Numbered from the stretch's first letter, positions 25,243 to 35,231 are shown. The stretch: 64,000 bases of DNA from Sphingobacterium sp. HMA12 (GCF_002933815.1 NZ_BEYR01000001.1:2411765-2475764); one strand, 5' to 3'. A program made the numbers and translations. The notes: generated by a model not told the origin, from the letters alone.

Positions 25243-26709
25243 ATGTTAAAACAGACATTACAACAAAAGCTATTACAAAAACTGTCGCCACAACAAATTC
25301 AATTTATTAAATTGTTGCAGGTACCAACAGTTTCATTAGATGCCAGAATAAAAGAAGAATTAGAAGAAAACCCTGCATTAGAAGATGGTAGCTTGACTAA
25401 TATGACCGATCCAATCGAAGAGTACCCGGATAAAGATCCGGATGACACTTTTGATAACGAAGAAGGTTTCGATTCAGATGATTTCAGTTTGGAGGACTAT
25501 ATACAAGAGGACGATTACAAAGATTACGGAAATGGGTATGATTACGGCGATGACGATGACGATAGAAAAGAAATGCCAGTTGCCATCCAGCACTCCTTCT
25601 ACGAACAACTGCAGCAACAGCTAGACCTCCTTGCTTTAGACGATAAGCATTTTTTAATCGGACAGCAAATTATCGGAAGTCTGGATGATGACGGTTACTT
25701 ACGACGTCCGATCATAAATTTGGTCGACGACCTGGCTTTCGGTCAAAATGTGATGACCGAAGAGCATGAAGTATTGGATATGCTAAAAGTAATCCAGGAT
25801 TTTGAACCTGCTGGCATTGGTGCCAGAGATCTCCAGGAATGTCTTTTGATTCAGCTGCAAAAAAAAGATACCAACAACCCTACAATAAAACTCGCAATTA
25901 AAGTCGTTGCCAATTATTTAGATGAATTCACAAAAAAGCATTATGATAAACTAGAAAAATCTCTAGGGGTTTCATCTGAAGACTTAAAAAATGTAGTGAA
26001 TGAAATTCTAAAACTTAACCCAAAACCGGGTGACTCCGGAGCAGTAGCAGGCAAACAGCTTCATATCATTCCCGATTTTCATATCAGCAACAACGATGGC
26101 ATCCTTCATTTGACCTTGAACGGACGTAATGCACCCGAACTTCGTATAAGCCGTGACTATCAGCACATGTTTGAGCATTACGAAAAATCCGATCAAAAGG
26201 ATAAAAAAATGAAGGAAGCGGTACAGTTTGTCAAACAAAAACTTGATTCGGCAAAATGGTTCATTGACGCAATCAAACAGCGTCAACAAACCCTGCTCAA
26301 AACGATGAATGCAATCATGGAATATCAATACGATTATTTTCTTAGCGGTGACGATCGCAAATTGAAACCGATGATATTAAAGGATATCGCCGATAAAATC
26401 GACATGGACATCTCTACTGTCTCCCGTGTGGCGAATTCAAAATATGTACAAACTGAATTTGGAACATTCTTATTAAAATCTTTTTTCTCTGAGGCAATCC
26501 AAACTGACTCCGGTGAGGAAGTTTCGAATAAAGAAGTCAAAAAAATACTGGAAGAGTGCATTGCCAAAGAAAACAAGCGCAAACCATTGGCCGATGAAAA
26601 ATTAACTGAAATTCTCAAAGAGAAGGGTTACAATATCGCGCGCCGGACCGTGGCGAAATATCGGGAAGCATTAAACATCCCCGTCGCAAGATTACGAAAA
26701 GAGCTCTAA
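25243..26709 (+). CDS. rpoN: RNA polymerase sigma-54 factor
   Basis: A 488-residue sigma-54. Region I is Gln/Leu-rich (QKLLQKLSPQQIQFIKLL), followed by an acidic region II (about 50-120), the core-binding domain, the helix-turn-helix DIADKIDMDISTVSRVANSK, and the RpoN box ARRTVAKYRE near the C-terminus (about residue 466). It directs RNA polymerase to -24/-12 promoters with help from AAA+ activators; no activator gene is in this window. It ends at a short hairpin that overlaps its stop codon. Confidence 0.96.
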   Translation: MLKQTLQQKLLQKLSPQQIQFIKLLQVPTVSLDARIKEELEENPALEDGSLTNMTDPIEEYPDKDPDDTFDNEEGFDSDDFSLEDYIQEDDYKDYGNGYDYGDDDDDRKEMPVAIQHSFYEQLQQQLDLLALDDKHFLIGQQIIGSLDDDGYLRRPIINLVDDLAFGQNVMTEEHEVLDMLKVIQDFEPAGIGARDLQECLLIQLQKKDTNNPTIKLAIKVVANYLDEFTKKHYDKLEKSLGVSSEDLKNVVNEILKLNPKPGDSGAVAGKQLHIIPDFHISNNDGILHLTLNGRNAPELRISRDYQHMFEHYEKSDQKDKKMKEAVQFVKQKLDSAKWFIDAIKQRQQTLLKTMNAIMEYQYDYFLSGDDRKLKPMILKDIADKIDMDISTVSRVANSKYVQTEFGTFLLKSFFSEAIQTDSGEEVSNKEVKKILEECIAKENKRKPLADEKLTEILKEKGYNIARRTVAKYREALNIPVARLRKEL

Positions 26710-26721
26710 GAGCTCTTTTTT
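26697..26721 (+). terminator. Terminator of rpoN
   Basis: AAAA-GAGCTC-TAA-GAGCTC-TTTTTT; the loop is the rpoN stop codon itself. The stem is short, but the A-run and T-run extend it. Confidence 0.6.
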
Positions 26722-26756
26722 GTTTTTACCAACAATCAAATCTAAATTAAGAATAG

Positions 26757-26764
26757 TATCTTTG
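26757..26764 (+). promoter_or_regulatory. -7 element TATCTTTG before aguB
   Basis: An exact TAnnTTTG match 26 nt before the ATG. No TTG is found at the expected 19-21 nt upstream, so the -33 part is weak. Confidence 0.45.
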
Positions 26765-26790
26765 TTGCTGAATTAAACAAGCATTAAGGA

Positions 26791-27666
26791 ATGAGCAAAG
26801 TAAAAGTTGGAGTTGTACAGATGAGCTGTACCGCAAACAAACAAGAGAATCTCGAAAAAGCAATCGCTAAAGTAAAAGAAGCCGCTGCAAAAGGTGCGCA
26901 AATTGTGTGTCTGCAAGAACTCTTTACTTCTTTATATTTCTGCGATGTCGAAGATTATGACAATTTCGCCCTGGCTGAATCTATTCCCGGCCCATCTACA
27001 GATGCCCTATCTGCTGTTGCGAAAGAAGCAGGAGTCGTTATTATCGCTTCATTATTTGAAAAAAGAACTGAAGGACTTTACCATAATACGACGGCCGTGT
27101 TGGACGCTGACGGATCCTATTTAGGCAAATACCGTAAAATGCATATCCCTGACGATCCGGCATTTTACGAGAAATTCTATTTTACGCCGGGTGATCTGGG
27201 TTATAAAGTATTCAAAACAAAGTTTGGCAAAATCGGTGTATTAATCTGTTGGGACCAATGGTATCCCGAAGCATCCAGGATCACCGCATTAATGGGTGCA
27301 GAAATTCTATTCTACCCAACGGCAATCGGCTGGGCGACGGATCAGGATGAAGAAACCAACAAAGATCAATACAATGCATGGCAAACCATTCAACGCTCCC
27401 ATGCCGTCGCAAATGGTGTACCTGTGGTATCCGTCAATAGGGTTGGATTTGAACAGGATGGCGCCATGAAATTCTGGGGCGGTAGCTTTGTGACAAATGG
27501 ACAGGGCAAGTTATTATACCTCGCCTCCCATGACAAAGAAGAAATTGAAGTCGTCGAACTGGATCTAAGTGAATCTGATTATTTTAGAAAACACTGGCCT
27601 TTTCTACGTGACCGCAGAATAGAAACCTATTCCCCGATCACCAAACGTTTTATTGACGAAGACTAA
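26791..27666 (+). CDS. aguB: N-carbamoylputrescine amidohydrolase
   Basis: A 291-residue nitrilase-superfamily enzyme with the Glu-Lys-Cys triad visible: Glu43 (CLQELF), Lys116 (GKYRKMHIPDD) and Cys153 (LICWDQWYPE). The sequence around the triad matches N-carbamoylputrescine amidohydrolases, which release putrescine, CO2 and ammonia. The next gene encodes agmatine deiminase, which makes the substrate; together they convert agmatine to putrescine, the usual polyamine route in Bacteroidota. The two genes are 80 bases apart, separated by a long inverted repeat. Confidence 0.93.
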   Translation: MSKVKVGVVQMSCTANKQENLEKAIAKVKEAAAKGAQIVCLQELFTSLYFCDVEDYDNFALAESIPGPSTDALSAVAKEAGVVIIASLFEKRTEGLYHNTTAVLDADGSYLGKYRKMHIPDDPAFYEKFYFTPGDLGYKVFKTKFGKIGVLICWDQWYPEASRITALMGAEILFYPTAIGWATDQDEETNKDQYNAWQTIQRSHAVANGVPVVSVNRVGFEQDGAMKFWGGSFVTNGQGKLLYLASHDKEEIEVVELDLSESDYFRKHWPFLRDRRIETYSPITKRFIDED

Positions 27667-27681
27667 TATCAAATCATATTG

Positions 27682-27729
27682 GCCATTTTAATTTTGTGAT
27701 TCATCAGCAGAAGAACAGATTAAAATGGC
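27682..27729. repeat. 11-bp inverted repeat between aguB and aguA
   Basis: GCCATTTTAAT and ATTAAAATGGC are perfect complements separated by 26 bases; the right arm is followed by T5. It could be a weak terminator of aguB or a regulatory hairpin in the aguA leader. The left arm overlaps a TAATTTTG sequence (27689-27696) that matches a -7 element. Confidence 0.5.
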
Positions 27730-27746
27730 TTTTTACTTTTTAAAGC

Positions 27747-28826
27747 ATGGAACAAGAAAACACTTTCACACAGGCATATTTTAATAATTCTCCAAAAAAA
27801 CAAGGTTTTTCATTCCCTCCCGAGTGGGCAAAACAAGAAGCTTTGTGGTTGAGCTGGCCGCATAAAGAGGAATCTTGGCCCGGAAAAATTGAAACCATAT
27901 ACAAGCCTTATTGCGAATTTATTAAAGCCGTTGCTTCTGGACAGAAAGTCAGAATCAATGTCGCAAACGAAGATATGAAGGCTTTTGCTATCGCAGAACT
28001 AAAAAAAATAACAGCAGATTTTAGCAATATTGAATTTTATTTCAATCCAACTAACGACGCTTGGTGTAGAGATCATGGTCCCGCTTTCCTTATTAATCAA
28101 AATTCAAATGCAAAAGCAATTGTTGATTGGGGATACAACGCTTGGGGAGGAAAATATCCGCCCTTCGATCTCGATGATGTAGTCCCTACGCGTATAGCCA
28201 CAGAGTTTGACCTTCCTCTATTCACACCTAATATCGTCATGGAGGGTGGCTCTGTCGAATTTAATGGCGCTGGAACTGTTATGACAACAACAGCATGTTT
28301 ACTCAATGAAAACCGAAATCCTAATTTTACAAAAGAGCAAATTGAGACATATCTCAAAGAATTCTACGGACAAGAACAGGTACTTTGGTTGGGAGACGGA
28401 ATCATTGGTGACGACACAGATGGACATATTGACGATATTACCCGTTTTGTAAATGAAAACACAGTTTTAACCGTTGTCGAAGAAAATCCTGAAGATGAAA
28501 ACTATGCGATCCTTCAGGAGAACTTAGAAACGCTTCGTTCTTTCAAATTATTAAATGGAGAGTCACTTCACATTGTTGAACTTCCAATGCCAGCACCGGT
28601 AATCTATGAGGATACCAGGCTTCCGGCTTCATATGCTAACTTCTATATCGCAAATGATGTTGTCGTCGTGCCTATTTTCAATGATGCTAACGATCAGAAA
28701 GCATTGGATATTATCCAAGGTTGTTTTCCATCAAGAAAAGTTATTGGGATCAATTCAGTGGACATTATCTGGGGACTAGGAAGTTTTCACTGCCTGAGCC
28801 AGCAAGAACCTGCACTCAGCGAATAA
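27747..28826 (+). CDS. aguA: Agmatine deiminase
   Basis: A 359-residue guanidino-group-modifying enzyme (PAD-like five-bladed fold) that converts agmatine to N-carbamoylputrescine and ammonia. Family motifs are WCRDHGP, EGGSVEFNG, GDDTDGHIDDITRF, and the catalytic Cys349 in GSFHCLSQQEP. It is encoded after aguB, the next enzyme of the path, on the same strand. It is convergent with the DeoR regulator across a 50-bp perfect palindrome. Confidence 0.94.
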   Translation: MEQENTFTQAYFNNSPKKQGFSFPPEWAKQEALWLSWPHKEESWPGKIETIYKPYCEFIKAVASGQKVRINVANEDMKAFAIAELKKITADFSNIEFYFNPTNDAWCRDHGPAFLINQNSNAKAIVDWGYNAWGGKYPPFDLDDVVPTRIATEFDLPLFTPNIVMEGGSVEFNGAGTVMTTTACLLNENRNPNFTKEQIETYLKEFYGQEQVLWLGDGIIGDDTDGHIDDITRFVNENTVLTVVEENPEDENYAILQENLETLRSFKLLNGESLHIVELPMPAPVIYEDTRLPASYANFYIANDVVVVPIFNDANDQKALDIIQGCFPSRKVIGINSVDIIWGLGSFHCLSQQEPALSE

Positions 28827-28836
28827 TTAAGTCAAT

Positions 28837-28886
28837 AAAAAAGAGCGGTGCTCTCACACTTAAGTGTGAGAGCACCGCTCTTTTTT
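28837..28886. terminator. Bidirectional terminator: perfect 50-bp palindrome
   Basis: Each 25-base arm (A6, GAGCGGTGCTC, TCACACTT) is a perfect complement of the other with no spacer. The hairpin would have a very stable GC-rich stem and T6 tails in both directions. It lies between the convergent aguA and DeoR genes. Confidence 0.85.
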
Positions 28887-28917
28887 AACTTAAATACTTT
28901 ATGAAAAGCAGCTGAGG

Positions 28918-29679
28918 CTAAACAACAACGACCTGTACACCAGATTTTTCCAGCGACTCAACAAATCCAGCGCTCACCTTATCATCCGTAATCAATACAT
29001 CAATTTTATCAAATCCACAAATTCGGCCAAAACTACGTCTTCCAAATTTAGAGGAATCAGCGAGGACAACAACCTTTTGGGCAGTGTCTATCATGATACG
29101 ATTCAATTGAGCTTCCTGTGCACTCGATGTTGACACGCCATATTCCAGATCTATCCCATCCACCCCTAAAAACAATTTACTGCAGTAAAAATCATGCAAT
29201 AGATTCTCAGCATATTTTCCAGTGACGGAAGTAGACGTTTTTCGCAAAGTCCCCCCCATTTGCATAATTTCAACCGACGGGTATTTAATCAATTCCATGG
29301 CCACATTCAACGCCGAAGTGACCACGGTAATATTTCCCTTAGGTACAATCTGCCTAGCCAACGATTGCATAGTTGTCCCGGAAGCAATAATAATCGAATC
29401 ATTCTCTTCGATCATCTCAGCAGCCTTCTTTCCTATTCTGCTTTTATCGTCGGAGCGAAGTTTCTCTTTTTCAAATACCGTCCGATCCGTTGTATAGGGA
29501 TTATATTGTGTTGCTCCCCCATGGGTACGAAAAAGTAAGCCACTCTCCTCCAATAGCGTCAGATCCTTTCGTATGGTAACAGAAGATACCCCAAGTTCCT
29601 CACAGAGATCAATTACCTGGACTATACCCACTTCTTTTAATTGCTTTAAAATATATTGATGTCGTTCTACGTTTGTCAT
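28918..29679 (-). CDS. DeoR/GlpR-family transcriptional regulator
   Basis: A 253-residue regulator with an N-terminal DeoR helix-turn-helix (VIDLCEELGVSSVTIRKDL, ending in RTHGGA) and a C-terminal sugar-phosphate-sensing domain with IASGTTMQSLA. Proteins of this family usually repress sugar or sugar-alcohol catabolism genes next to them, binding a phosphorylated sugar. Here no sugar-use gene is adjacent, so its targets are elsewhere or it acts alone. A TATATTTG -7-like element lies at 29755-29748 on the minus strand. The gap to the next gene on its upstream side (29680-29911) shows nothing else. Confidence 0.88.
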   Translation of the reverse strand: MTNVERHQYILKQLKEVGIVQVIDLCEELGVSSVTIRKDLTLLEESGLLFRTHGGATQYNPYTTDRTVFEKEKLRSDDKSRIGKKAAEMIEENDSIIIASGTTMQSLARQIVPKGNITVVTSALNVAMELIKYPSVEIMQMGGTLRKTSTSVTGKYAENLLHDFYCSKLFLGVDGIDLEYGVSTSSAQEAQLNRIMIDTAQKVVVLADSSKFGRRSFGRICGFDKIDVLITDDKVSAGFVESLEKSGVQVVVV

Positions 29680-29911
29680 GGCTCTTTATATGCGCTAAAG
29701 TATTAAATTCACTAGTGATTTATTCATATGAGAAATGCGCTATACCTCAAATATACCCTACATCACCATCCAAATTTTAGTGGACAACTATTCTATACGA
29801 ATTTCCCTAGCAGAACTGACGTTAAAATAATGAAATTATTTAATTATTTACACCCATTGTGCAAATTTAAGTTTATTCGAAAAAGATAAGTGTTTGCCGT
29901 TTTCAATACAC

Positions 29912-30700
29912 TTAAAAATCTAAAGGATCGGGTCTGATATAATGATAATCCAATTCTTTTTGCAGCAGGCTTCCACTGACTACTTTCTGAAAAGAATCCC
30001 CTTTTTCAAATTTTATTGGCAAATCGAAGCCATATTTTTGTGCAGAAGCCAATATAACCTCTTTTTTCTTGGGATGTATTGGTGCCACAACATTGTAAAT
30101 TCGATGACTAAAATCTCTTCTGATAGCCAAAGTAATTAAACGCACGGCATCATCACTATGCACAAAATTCGCAAACTGTTCGCCTGTTGTACAGATACGA
30201 TTCGCAAAATATTTGGCGAAAATACGATTTTTACCAAATAACCCACCAAGGCGATATACAAAGGTATGCGGTAGTTGCAACATCAATTGCTCTGCTAAAA
30301 GAAGCTTTTCGGAAAACTCGATTCCATCAGCATTCAATTCATGGTAAACTGCATCTTTATCCGGATAAATTCCGATAGAACTTAGAAACAATTGTTTGGT
30401 CCATTGAATAGTTTCAAGAAATCTCGAAATATTCGAAAAACGCATTTTCAAACCAGAAAGACTATTTTTTTGGCTGGCAGGAATACTATTTAATACAAAG
30501 TCGAATTTGTTTGGAAAAAGCATATCTGGCAATGTACCACTGTTGTCAAAGTCAGCAATAAACGAAAAAATACCATCAGTTTTAAGCCGATGGTATTTTT
30601 CATATTGTGTGGTACTTGCCCAGACCTCATGTCCTTGATGTTTCATATCCATAGCAAACGATTCTGCCAGCCATCCACATCCTAAAATGAGTATCCGCAT
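29912..30700 (-). CDS. Atypical SDR/NAD-dependent epimerase-like protein (YeeZ-like)
   Basis: A 262-residue Rossmann-fold protein starting ILILGCGWLAESFA, a GxGxxA-type nucleotide-binding turn right at the N-terminus as in E. coli YeeZ and other extended SDR proteins. The YRLGGLFGKNR segment is typical of epimerase-like folds; the usual YxxxK catalytic motif is not clear. It starts 12 bases after proS and is probably co-transcribed. The substrate is unknown. Confidence 0.75.
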   Translation of the reverse strand: MRILILGCGWLAESFAMDMKHQGHEVWASTTQYEKYHRLKTDGIFSFIADFDNSGTLPDMLFPNKFDFVLNSIPASQKNSLSGLKMRFSNISRFLETIQWTKQLFLSSIGIYPDKDAVYHELNADGIEFSEKLLLAEQLMLQLPHTFVYRLGGLFGKNRIFAKYFANRICTTGEQFANFVHSDDAVRLITLAIRRDFSHRIYNVVAPIHPKKKEVILASAQKYGFDLPIKFEKGDSFQKVVSGSLLQKELDYHYIRPDPLDF

Positions 30701-30712
30701 AAGATTAAACGA

Positions 30713-32185
30713 TTAATAAGCTTTTGCAAATAAAACGCGTCGGCTAGAAGGTTTACCCGTAAAGATACAAACACCTTCCTCCTCTTTGGCATCCAAAGGA
30801 ATACAACGGATTGTTGCCTTTGTTTCCTCTTTCACACGTTTTTCTGTTTCTGTCGTTCCATCCCAGTGACACGAGATAAATCCACCTTTACCTTCCAGCA
30901 CTTCTTTAAACTCATCGTAAGAATTTACCTCAGTAAAATGGGACGCTCTAAAATCCAATGCCTTTTGGTAAATATTTTCCTGTATTACCTGTAACAGCTG
31001 TTCGATATTTTCCGCTAATCCTTCTTGTGCTACAGTTTCTTTTGTTTGAGTATCACGACGTGCCAGTTCTACAGTTCCATTTTGCATGTCTCTTGCACCA
31101 ACAGCAACACGTACAGGCACACCTTTCAATTCCCATTCTGCAAATTTAAAGCCCGGACGCTGTGTATCGCGATCATCGTATTTCACCGAAATATTCTTGA
31201 TCTTCAACTCATCGGTTAACTGATTCACGAATGTATCAATCTGTGCTTTTTCTTCTTCAGTTTTAAAAATCGGAACAATAACAACCTGAATTGGTGCCAA
31301 TTTTGGAGGCAATACCAATCCTTGGTCATCGGAGTGTGCCATAATCAATGCGCCCATCAAACGGGTAGAAACACCCCATGACGTTGCCCATACATGCTCC
31401 AGCTTCCCTTCCTTGGAGGTAAATTTTACATCAAAAGCTTTCGCAAAGTTTTGTCCAAGAAAATGTGATGTACCAGCTTGCAACGCCTTGCCATCCTGCA
31501 TAAGCGCTTCAATACAATAGGTATCCAAGGCACCGGCAAAGCGTTCGTTTTCGGTTTTTCGGCCACGTACAACCGGCACAGCTAAAATATTTTCCGCAAA
31601 TTCTGCATAGACATCGAGCATACGTTCTGTCTCGGCAATGGCCTCTTCGCTAGTTGCATGCGCAGTATGCCCTTCTTGCCATAAAAACTCCGCTGTCCGC
31701 AAGAAAAGACGCGTACGCATTTCCCAACGAACTACGTTTGCCCATTGGTTAACCAAAATTGGCAGATCCCGATACGATTCGATCCAGCCACGATAGGTAT
31801 TCCATATAATCGTTTCAGAAGTCGGGCGCACGATCAGCTCTTCTTCAAGCTTCGCATCCTCATCGACCACAATCTTACCTGTACCATCGTTCTTTAATCT
31901 ATAGTGAGTGACCACCGCACATTCTGTGGCAAAACCTTCCACATGGGCGGCTTCTTTAGAAAAAAACGACTTGGGAATGAATAAAGGGAAGTAAGCGTTG
32001 CTATGGCCTGTTTCTTTAAATCTTTTGTCTAAGATTGCTTGCATTCTTTCCCAGATAGCATATCCGTATGGTTTAATCACCATACAGCCTCGTACAGCTG
32101 AATTTTCAGCCAGATCAGCTTTGATCACAAGTTCATTGTACCATTGCGAATAATCTTCTGCACGACTTGTTATTCCTTTACTCAT
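30713..32185 (-). CDS. proS: Prolyl-tRNA synthetase (archaeal/eukaryotic type)
   Basis: A 490-residue class II aminoacyl-tRNA synthetase. It has motif 1 around [17 protein letters not shown], motif 2 as [20 protein letters not shown], motif 3 as [20 protein letters not shown], then the anticodon-binding domain and a C-terminal domain ending in a Tyr (FAKAY), as in the short eukaryote-like ProS form. It lacks the editing insertion of E. coli ProS. It is divergent from a lipoprotein gene and followed by the YeeZ-like gene. Confidence 0.96.
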   Translation of the reverse strand: MSKGITSRAEDYSQWYNELVIKADLAENSAVRGCMVIKPYGYAIWERMQAILDKRFKETGHSNAYFPLFIPKSFFSKEAAHVEGFATECAVVTHYRLKNDGTGKIVVDEDAKLEEELIVRPTSETIIWNTYRGWIESYRDLPILVNQWANVVRWEMRTRLFLRTAEFLWQEGHTAHATSEEAIAETERMLDVYAEFAENILAVPVVRGRKTENERFAGALDTYCIEALMQDGKALQAGTSHFLGQNFAKAFDVKFTSKEGKLEHVWATSWGVSTRLMGALIMAHSDDQGLVLPPKLAPIQVVIVPIFKTEEEKAQIDTFVNQLTDELKIKNISVKYDDRDTQRPGFKFAEWELKGVPVRVAVGARDMQNGTVELARRDTQTKETVAQEGLAENIEQLLQVIQENIYQKALDFRASHFTEVNSYDEFKEVLEGKGGFISCHWDGTTETEKRVKEETKATIRCIPLDAKEEEGVCIFTGKPSSRRVLFAKAY

Positions 32186-32363
32186 ATGAAATTGATAAAT
32201 TATTGTAACATTATTACGTTAAATCTCGTCTGTATTTCCAATACAAAAAGCGTTCAATAAAAAATATTTGTATTTTTGATTACTTCGATTAAACCCCCTC
32301 GAGAAATTTGCGTCTAAGATAGTAAATAAGGCTGTATAATCGAAAATAACGATTTAGGATATT

Positions 32364-33515
32364 ATGAAAAAAAATAGATTATTTATCGGAGCACTTGCCA
32401 TGACAGGAGCATTTATGTTAGGTTCCTGCGGTACAAGTAGGCAAATCTATGGCGACGATGTCTATGGCAATAATGGACAGGCTAGGCAAAAAGTCTATCA
32501 AAGTCCAGATTACTATTACACAGATGCGGATCAGGTTCAACAAGGAGGACAGGAACAAGGTGGTTACTACGACGACGAATATTCAGATCAGGATTACAAA
32601 AATGATTCCTATGAAGATCTTGAATATGCAAATCGGATAAACAGGTTCTATTATGCCTCTCCGGGAATGACCTATTTTGATCCATTCTTTGATCCCTGGT
32701 ATGGCTATGGATTTGGTGGCATGTACGGATATGGTCCATCTTTTGGTTTAGGCTGGGGCTGGAATTCCGGATGGGGTTCTTCATGGTCTATCGGTTTAGG
32801 CTGGGGCTGGGGTTCTAGCTGGGGCTGGGGATCTCCTTGGTATGGTGGTTATTACCCTTGGGGTGGCTGGTATGGTGGCGGATACTGGGGATCTGGCTGG
32901 TATGGCAACGGCTGGGGCGGTGGCTACTGGGGCAATTCAAGACCTCGTTATGCTTCTTCCCGATCAACTTATAGAGATTACTACAATACGCGGACTTCAT
33001 CCTCTCGTACCAGAACTTCAGGAACTTATGATCGTACCGGTGTCGCCCGGGATTCCAGAGGACGTATTACGGCCGTTTCTAATGGCCGGACAAGCGGCGG
33101 TAGGACAAGGGCGTCTGACGGTTCTATCTCACGGAGTTCCGCTTATGATAGAACAGGCGGCAGAACGAGAACTTCAGATGGTATCTCTACAAGAAGTGGA
33201 TATCCAGATGGAGGCAGAACACGGAGTTCAGACAGAACAAATGGAACATATCCAAGCATGCGGAGTTCCAGTGGTACTTCCAGAACGCGAACAAGCTCTG
33301 GTGAAGTTTCACGTCCAATGAGCCGTTCGATGGAAACGCGCTCAAGCAATCCGGGTTCAACTTCTAGACCATCTTATACTCCGCCAACAAGAAGTTATGA
33401 TAGCGGTTCGTCACGCTCAAGTGGTGGCTTCTCCGGAGGTGGAAGTTCGAGATCCGGCGGTGGCTTCTCTGGTGGCGGCGGAAGCTCAAGATCCAGCGGT
33501 GGACGTACACGCTAG
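32364..33515 (+). CDS. Gly/Trp/Tyr-rich low-complexity lipoprotein
   Basis: A 383-residue secreted protein with a lipoprotein signal ending LGSCGTS (Cys22). After an acidic Tyr/Gln/Asp-rich part (about 27-90), residues 115-190 are almost only Gly, Trp, Tyr and Ser, with repeats such as GLGWGW, GWGSSW and GGYWG. The C-terminal 190 residues are Arg/Ser/Thr/Gly-rich and positively charged, ending in SSRSSGG-type repeats. No catalytic domain is visible. It is followed 72 bases later by an OmpP1/FadL-like porin. It could be an envelope surface or adhesive protein; the function is unknown. An alternative-frame ORF inside it is a by-product of its composition. Confidence 0.8.
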   Translation: MKKNRLFIGALAMTGAFMLGSCGTSRQIYGDDVYGNNGQARQKVYQSPDYYYTDADQVQQGGQEQGGYYDDEYSDQDYKNDSYEDLEYANRINRFYYASPGMTYFDPFFDPWYGYGFGGMYGYGPSFGLGWGWNSGWGSSWSIGLGWGWGSSWGWGSPWYGGYYPWGGWYGGGYWGSGWYGNGWGGGYWGNSRPRYASSRSTYRDYYNTRTSSSRTRTSGTYDRTGVARDSRGRITAVSNGRTSGGRTRASDGSISRSSAYDRTGGRTRTSDGISTRSGYPDGGRTRSSDRTNGTYPSMRSSSGTSRTRTSSGEVSRPMSRSMETRSSNPGSTSRPSYTPPTRSYDSGSSRSSGGFSGGGSSRSGGGFSGGGGSSRSSGGRTR

Positions 33516-33587
33516 CGATAAAAAACAAATTACAGTAGCATACATAACCATGTGTGCTACTGCTTATTATAGACGACATTTTAGCTT

Positions 33588-35186
33588 ATGACAATCAAAA
33601 AATTACTTTTTGGAACTGCATTTTTACTAGGTGCAGCTGGCACTGCCCAAGCGCAATATACGAAAGATGTACTTTTGTTTTCCCAAGGGGACAATGGCGG
33701 TACTGCTCGCTTCAAAGCAATGGGAAACGCATCTACCGCATTAGGTGGTGATATTAGCTCAATTACCGGAAACCCGGCAGGCTTAGGTTACTTCAATCAA
33801 TCCGATATCTCCGTAACAGGCAGATACCTTAACAATAAAAATAAAACAGATTATTTCGGCCAAAATTCGAATAGCAGCAAAAATAATTTCAATTTGGATA
33901 ATGCCGGCATCGTCTTTCATTTGCCAACTTACCGAAACGGTGGAAACTTGGAGAAAGGTTGGCTGAATTTCAATGTTGGTATAGCCTACAATAGAAATTA
34001 TGTCTATAATAACCTATTAGAGTATAGAGGCGTTAATCATACGAGTTCAATTACCGATGCCTACTCAGACCGTCTATCCAATAAAGGAGGACTGAGCGGC
34101 TGGGGCCAGGAAGTTTATAATAATTCGCTGCTGTTTGACGTTGATCCCAAGAACGCCGGAGCTTACATCCCCCTAACAGTTGGCGGAAACTATGATGGAA
34201 AGAATGGTTTTAATCAAGTCAATTCCATCTTAGAAAAGGGAAGCAAATCAGAATCTGTATTATCTTTTGGTGCCAACTATAGCAACAAATTATATTTAGG
34301 AGCTGCTTTAGGTTTTACGGCTTTTAGTTATGACAATTCAAGCTGGTTTACGGAATACGGCCAAACGATGACCGCTGAACAGCTGACAAAAATCAATAAA
34401 GACTCTGAATATTTAAGACCGGAAGCAGCATATGCAAAAAAACGTGAGATGCTGGACAAGGATTATGAGTTGTATGATGACTATGCACAAGCCACAGATG
34501 GTACAGGGGTAGATTTCAAATTAGGTGTAATCTACAAATTTACACCGACCTTTAGTATGGGCTTTACAGCGAAGTCTCCGACGTTTATGAGTATCCGAGA
34601 CGAATCTTATAGCAATTCCGAATTCCGTTATTTTAAACCGAATGAAGATAAGTCGTTTAAAGAATACCGTACCAGCGATGATGCAGGTCATAGCTATCTA
34701 GAATACAATATGAATACACCGTACAAGCTCTCCTTAGGTGCTAGTCAGGTATTCTCAAGAGGATTAATTACTGCGGATGTAGAATGGGTTGATTACGGTG
34801 CCATCCGATTTAAAGATGCCGGCGCATATAATAAAACCTTGGAACAAGAGATGAACCAAAACATTAAAAACACGTACCAAGGTGCCTTCAATGCGCGCAT
34901 CGGTGGTGAAGTTTTATTTGATAACGTTTTTAGTGGTAGAGCTGGTTTCAATTATAGTGGCAATCCGTACAAAAATGCAGATTATACAAACTATACCGCT
35001 TCTTTGGGTATTGGTGCTAAGCTCGGTCGTGGTATGTATATTGATCTGACAGGAGCTTACAATGCCATCAATTACAAAGAAAGCCCCTATGTTATTGACG
35101 AAAACTATTGGAATGCTGCCAGTCCGGTTGCAGATATAAAAAATCAACGGACAAATGTCGTTTTGACAATCGGTTCTAAATTTTAA
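33588..35186 (+). CDS. Outer membrane beta-barrel protein, OmpP1/FadL-like
   Basis: A 532-residue outer membrane protein with a cleavable signal peptide (cut after AGTAQAQ, about residue 23). The mature protein opens with GGTARFKAMGNASTALGGD, continuing SSITGNPAGLGYF. This N-terminal hatch pattern is typical of OmpP1/FadL-family and PorV-like proteins in Bacteroidota. The rest alternates polar and aromatic residues as in beta-strands and ends in a C-terminal Phe. It probably transports or binds hydrophobic compounds; the ligand is unknown. It may be co-transcribed with the preceding lipoprotein and ends at a strong terminator. Confidence 0.88.
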   Translation: MTIKKLLFGTAFLLGAAGTAQAQYTKDVLLFSQGDNGGTARFKAMGNASTALGGDISSITGNPAGLGYFNQSDISVTGRYLNNKNKTDYFGQNSNSSKNNFNLDNAGIVFHLPTYRNGGNLEKGWLNFNVGIAYNRNYVYNNLLEYRGVNHTSSITDAYSDRLSNKGGLSGWGQEVYNNSLLFDVDPKNAGAYIPLTVGGNYDGKNGFNQVNSILEKGSKSESVLSFGANYSNKLYLGAALGFTAFSYDNSSWFTEYGQTMTAEQLTKINKDSEYLRPEAAYAKKREMLDKDYELYDDYAQATDGTGVDFKLGVIYKFTPTFSMGFTAKSPTFMSIRDESYSNSEFRYFKPNEDKSFKEYRTSDDAGHSYLEYNMNTPYKLSLGASQVFSRGLITADVEWVDYGAIRFKDAGAYNKTLEQEMNQNIKNTYQGAFNARIGGEVLFDNVFSGRAGFNYSGNPYKNADYTNYTASLGIGAKLGRGMYIDLTGAYNAINYKESPYVIDENYWNAASPVADIKNQRTNVVLTIGSKF

Positions 35187-35202
35187 GAGATTCTTCTCAG
35201 AA

Positions 35203-35231
35203 AAAAACGTCCAGCTTGTCTGGACGTTTTT
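35203..35231 (+). terminator. Terminator of the FadL-like gene
   Basis: AAAAACGTCCAG, a CTTGT loop, then CTGGACG and T5; a stable 12-bp stem. Confidence 0.85.

Noticed and set aside
32842-33321. 159-codon frame in another phase of the lipoprotein gene
   Set aside because: A by-product of Gly/Trp/Arg-rich codon composition; the main frame has a lipoprotein signal and a clear stop.
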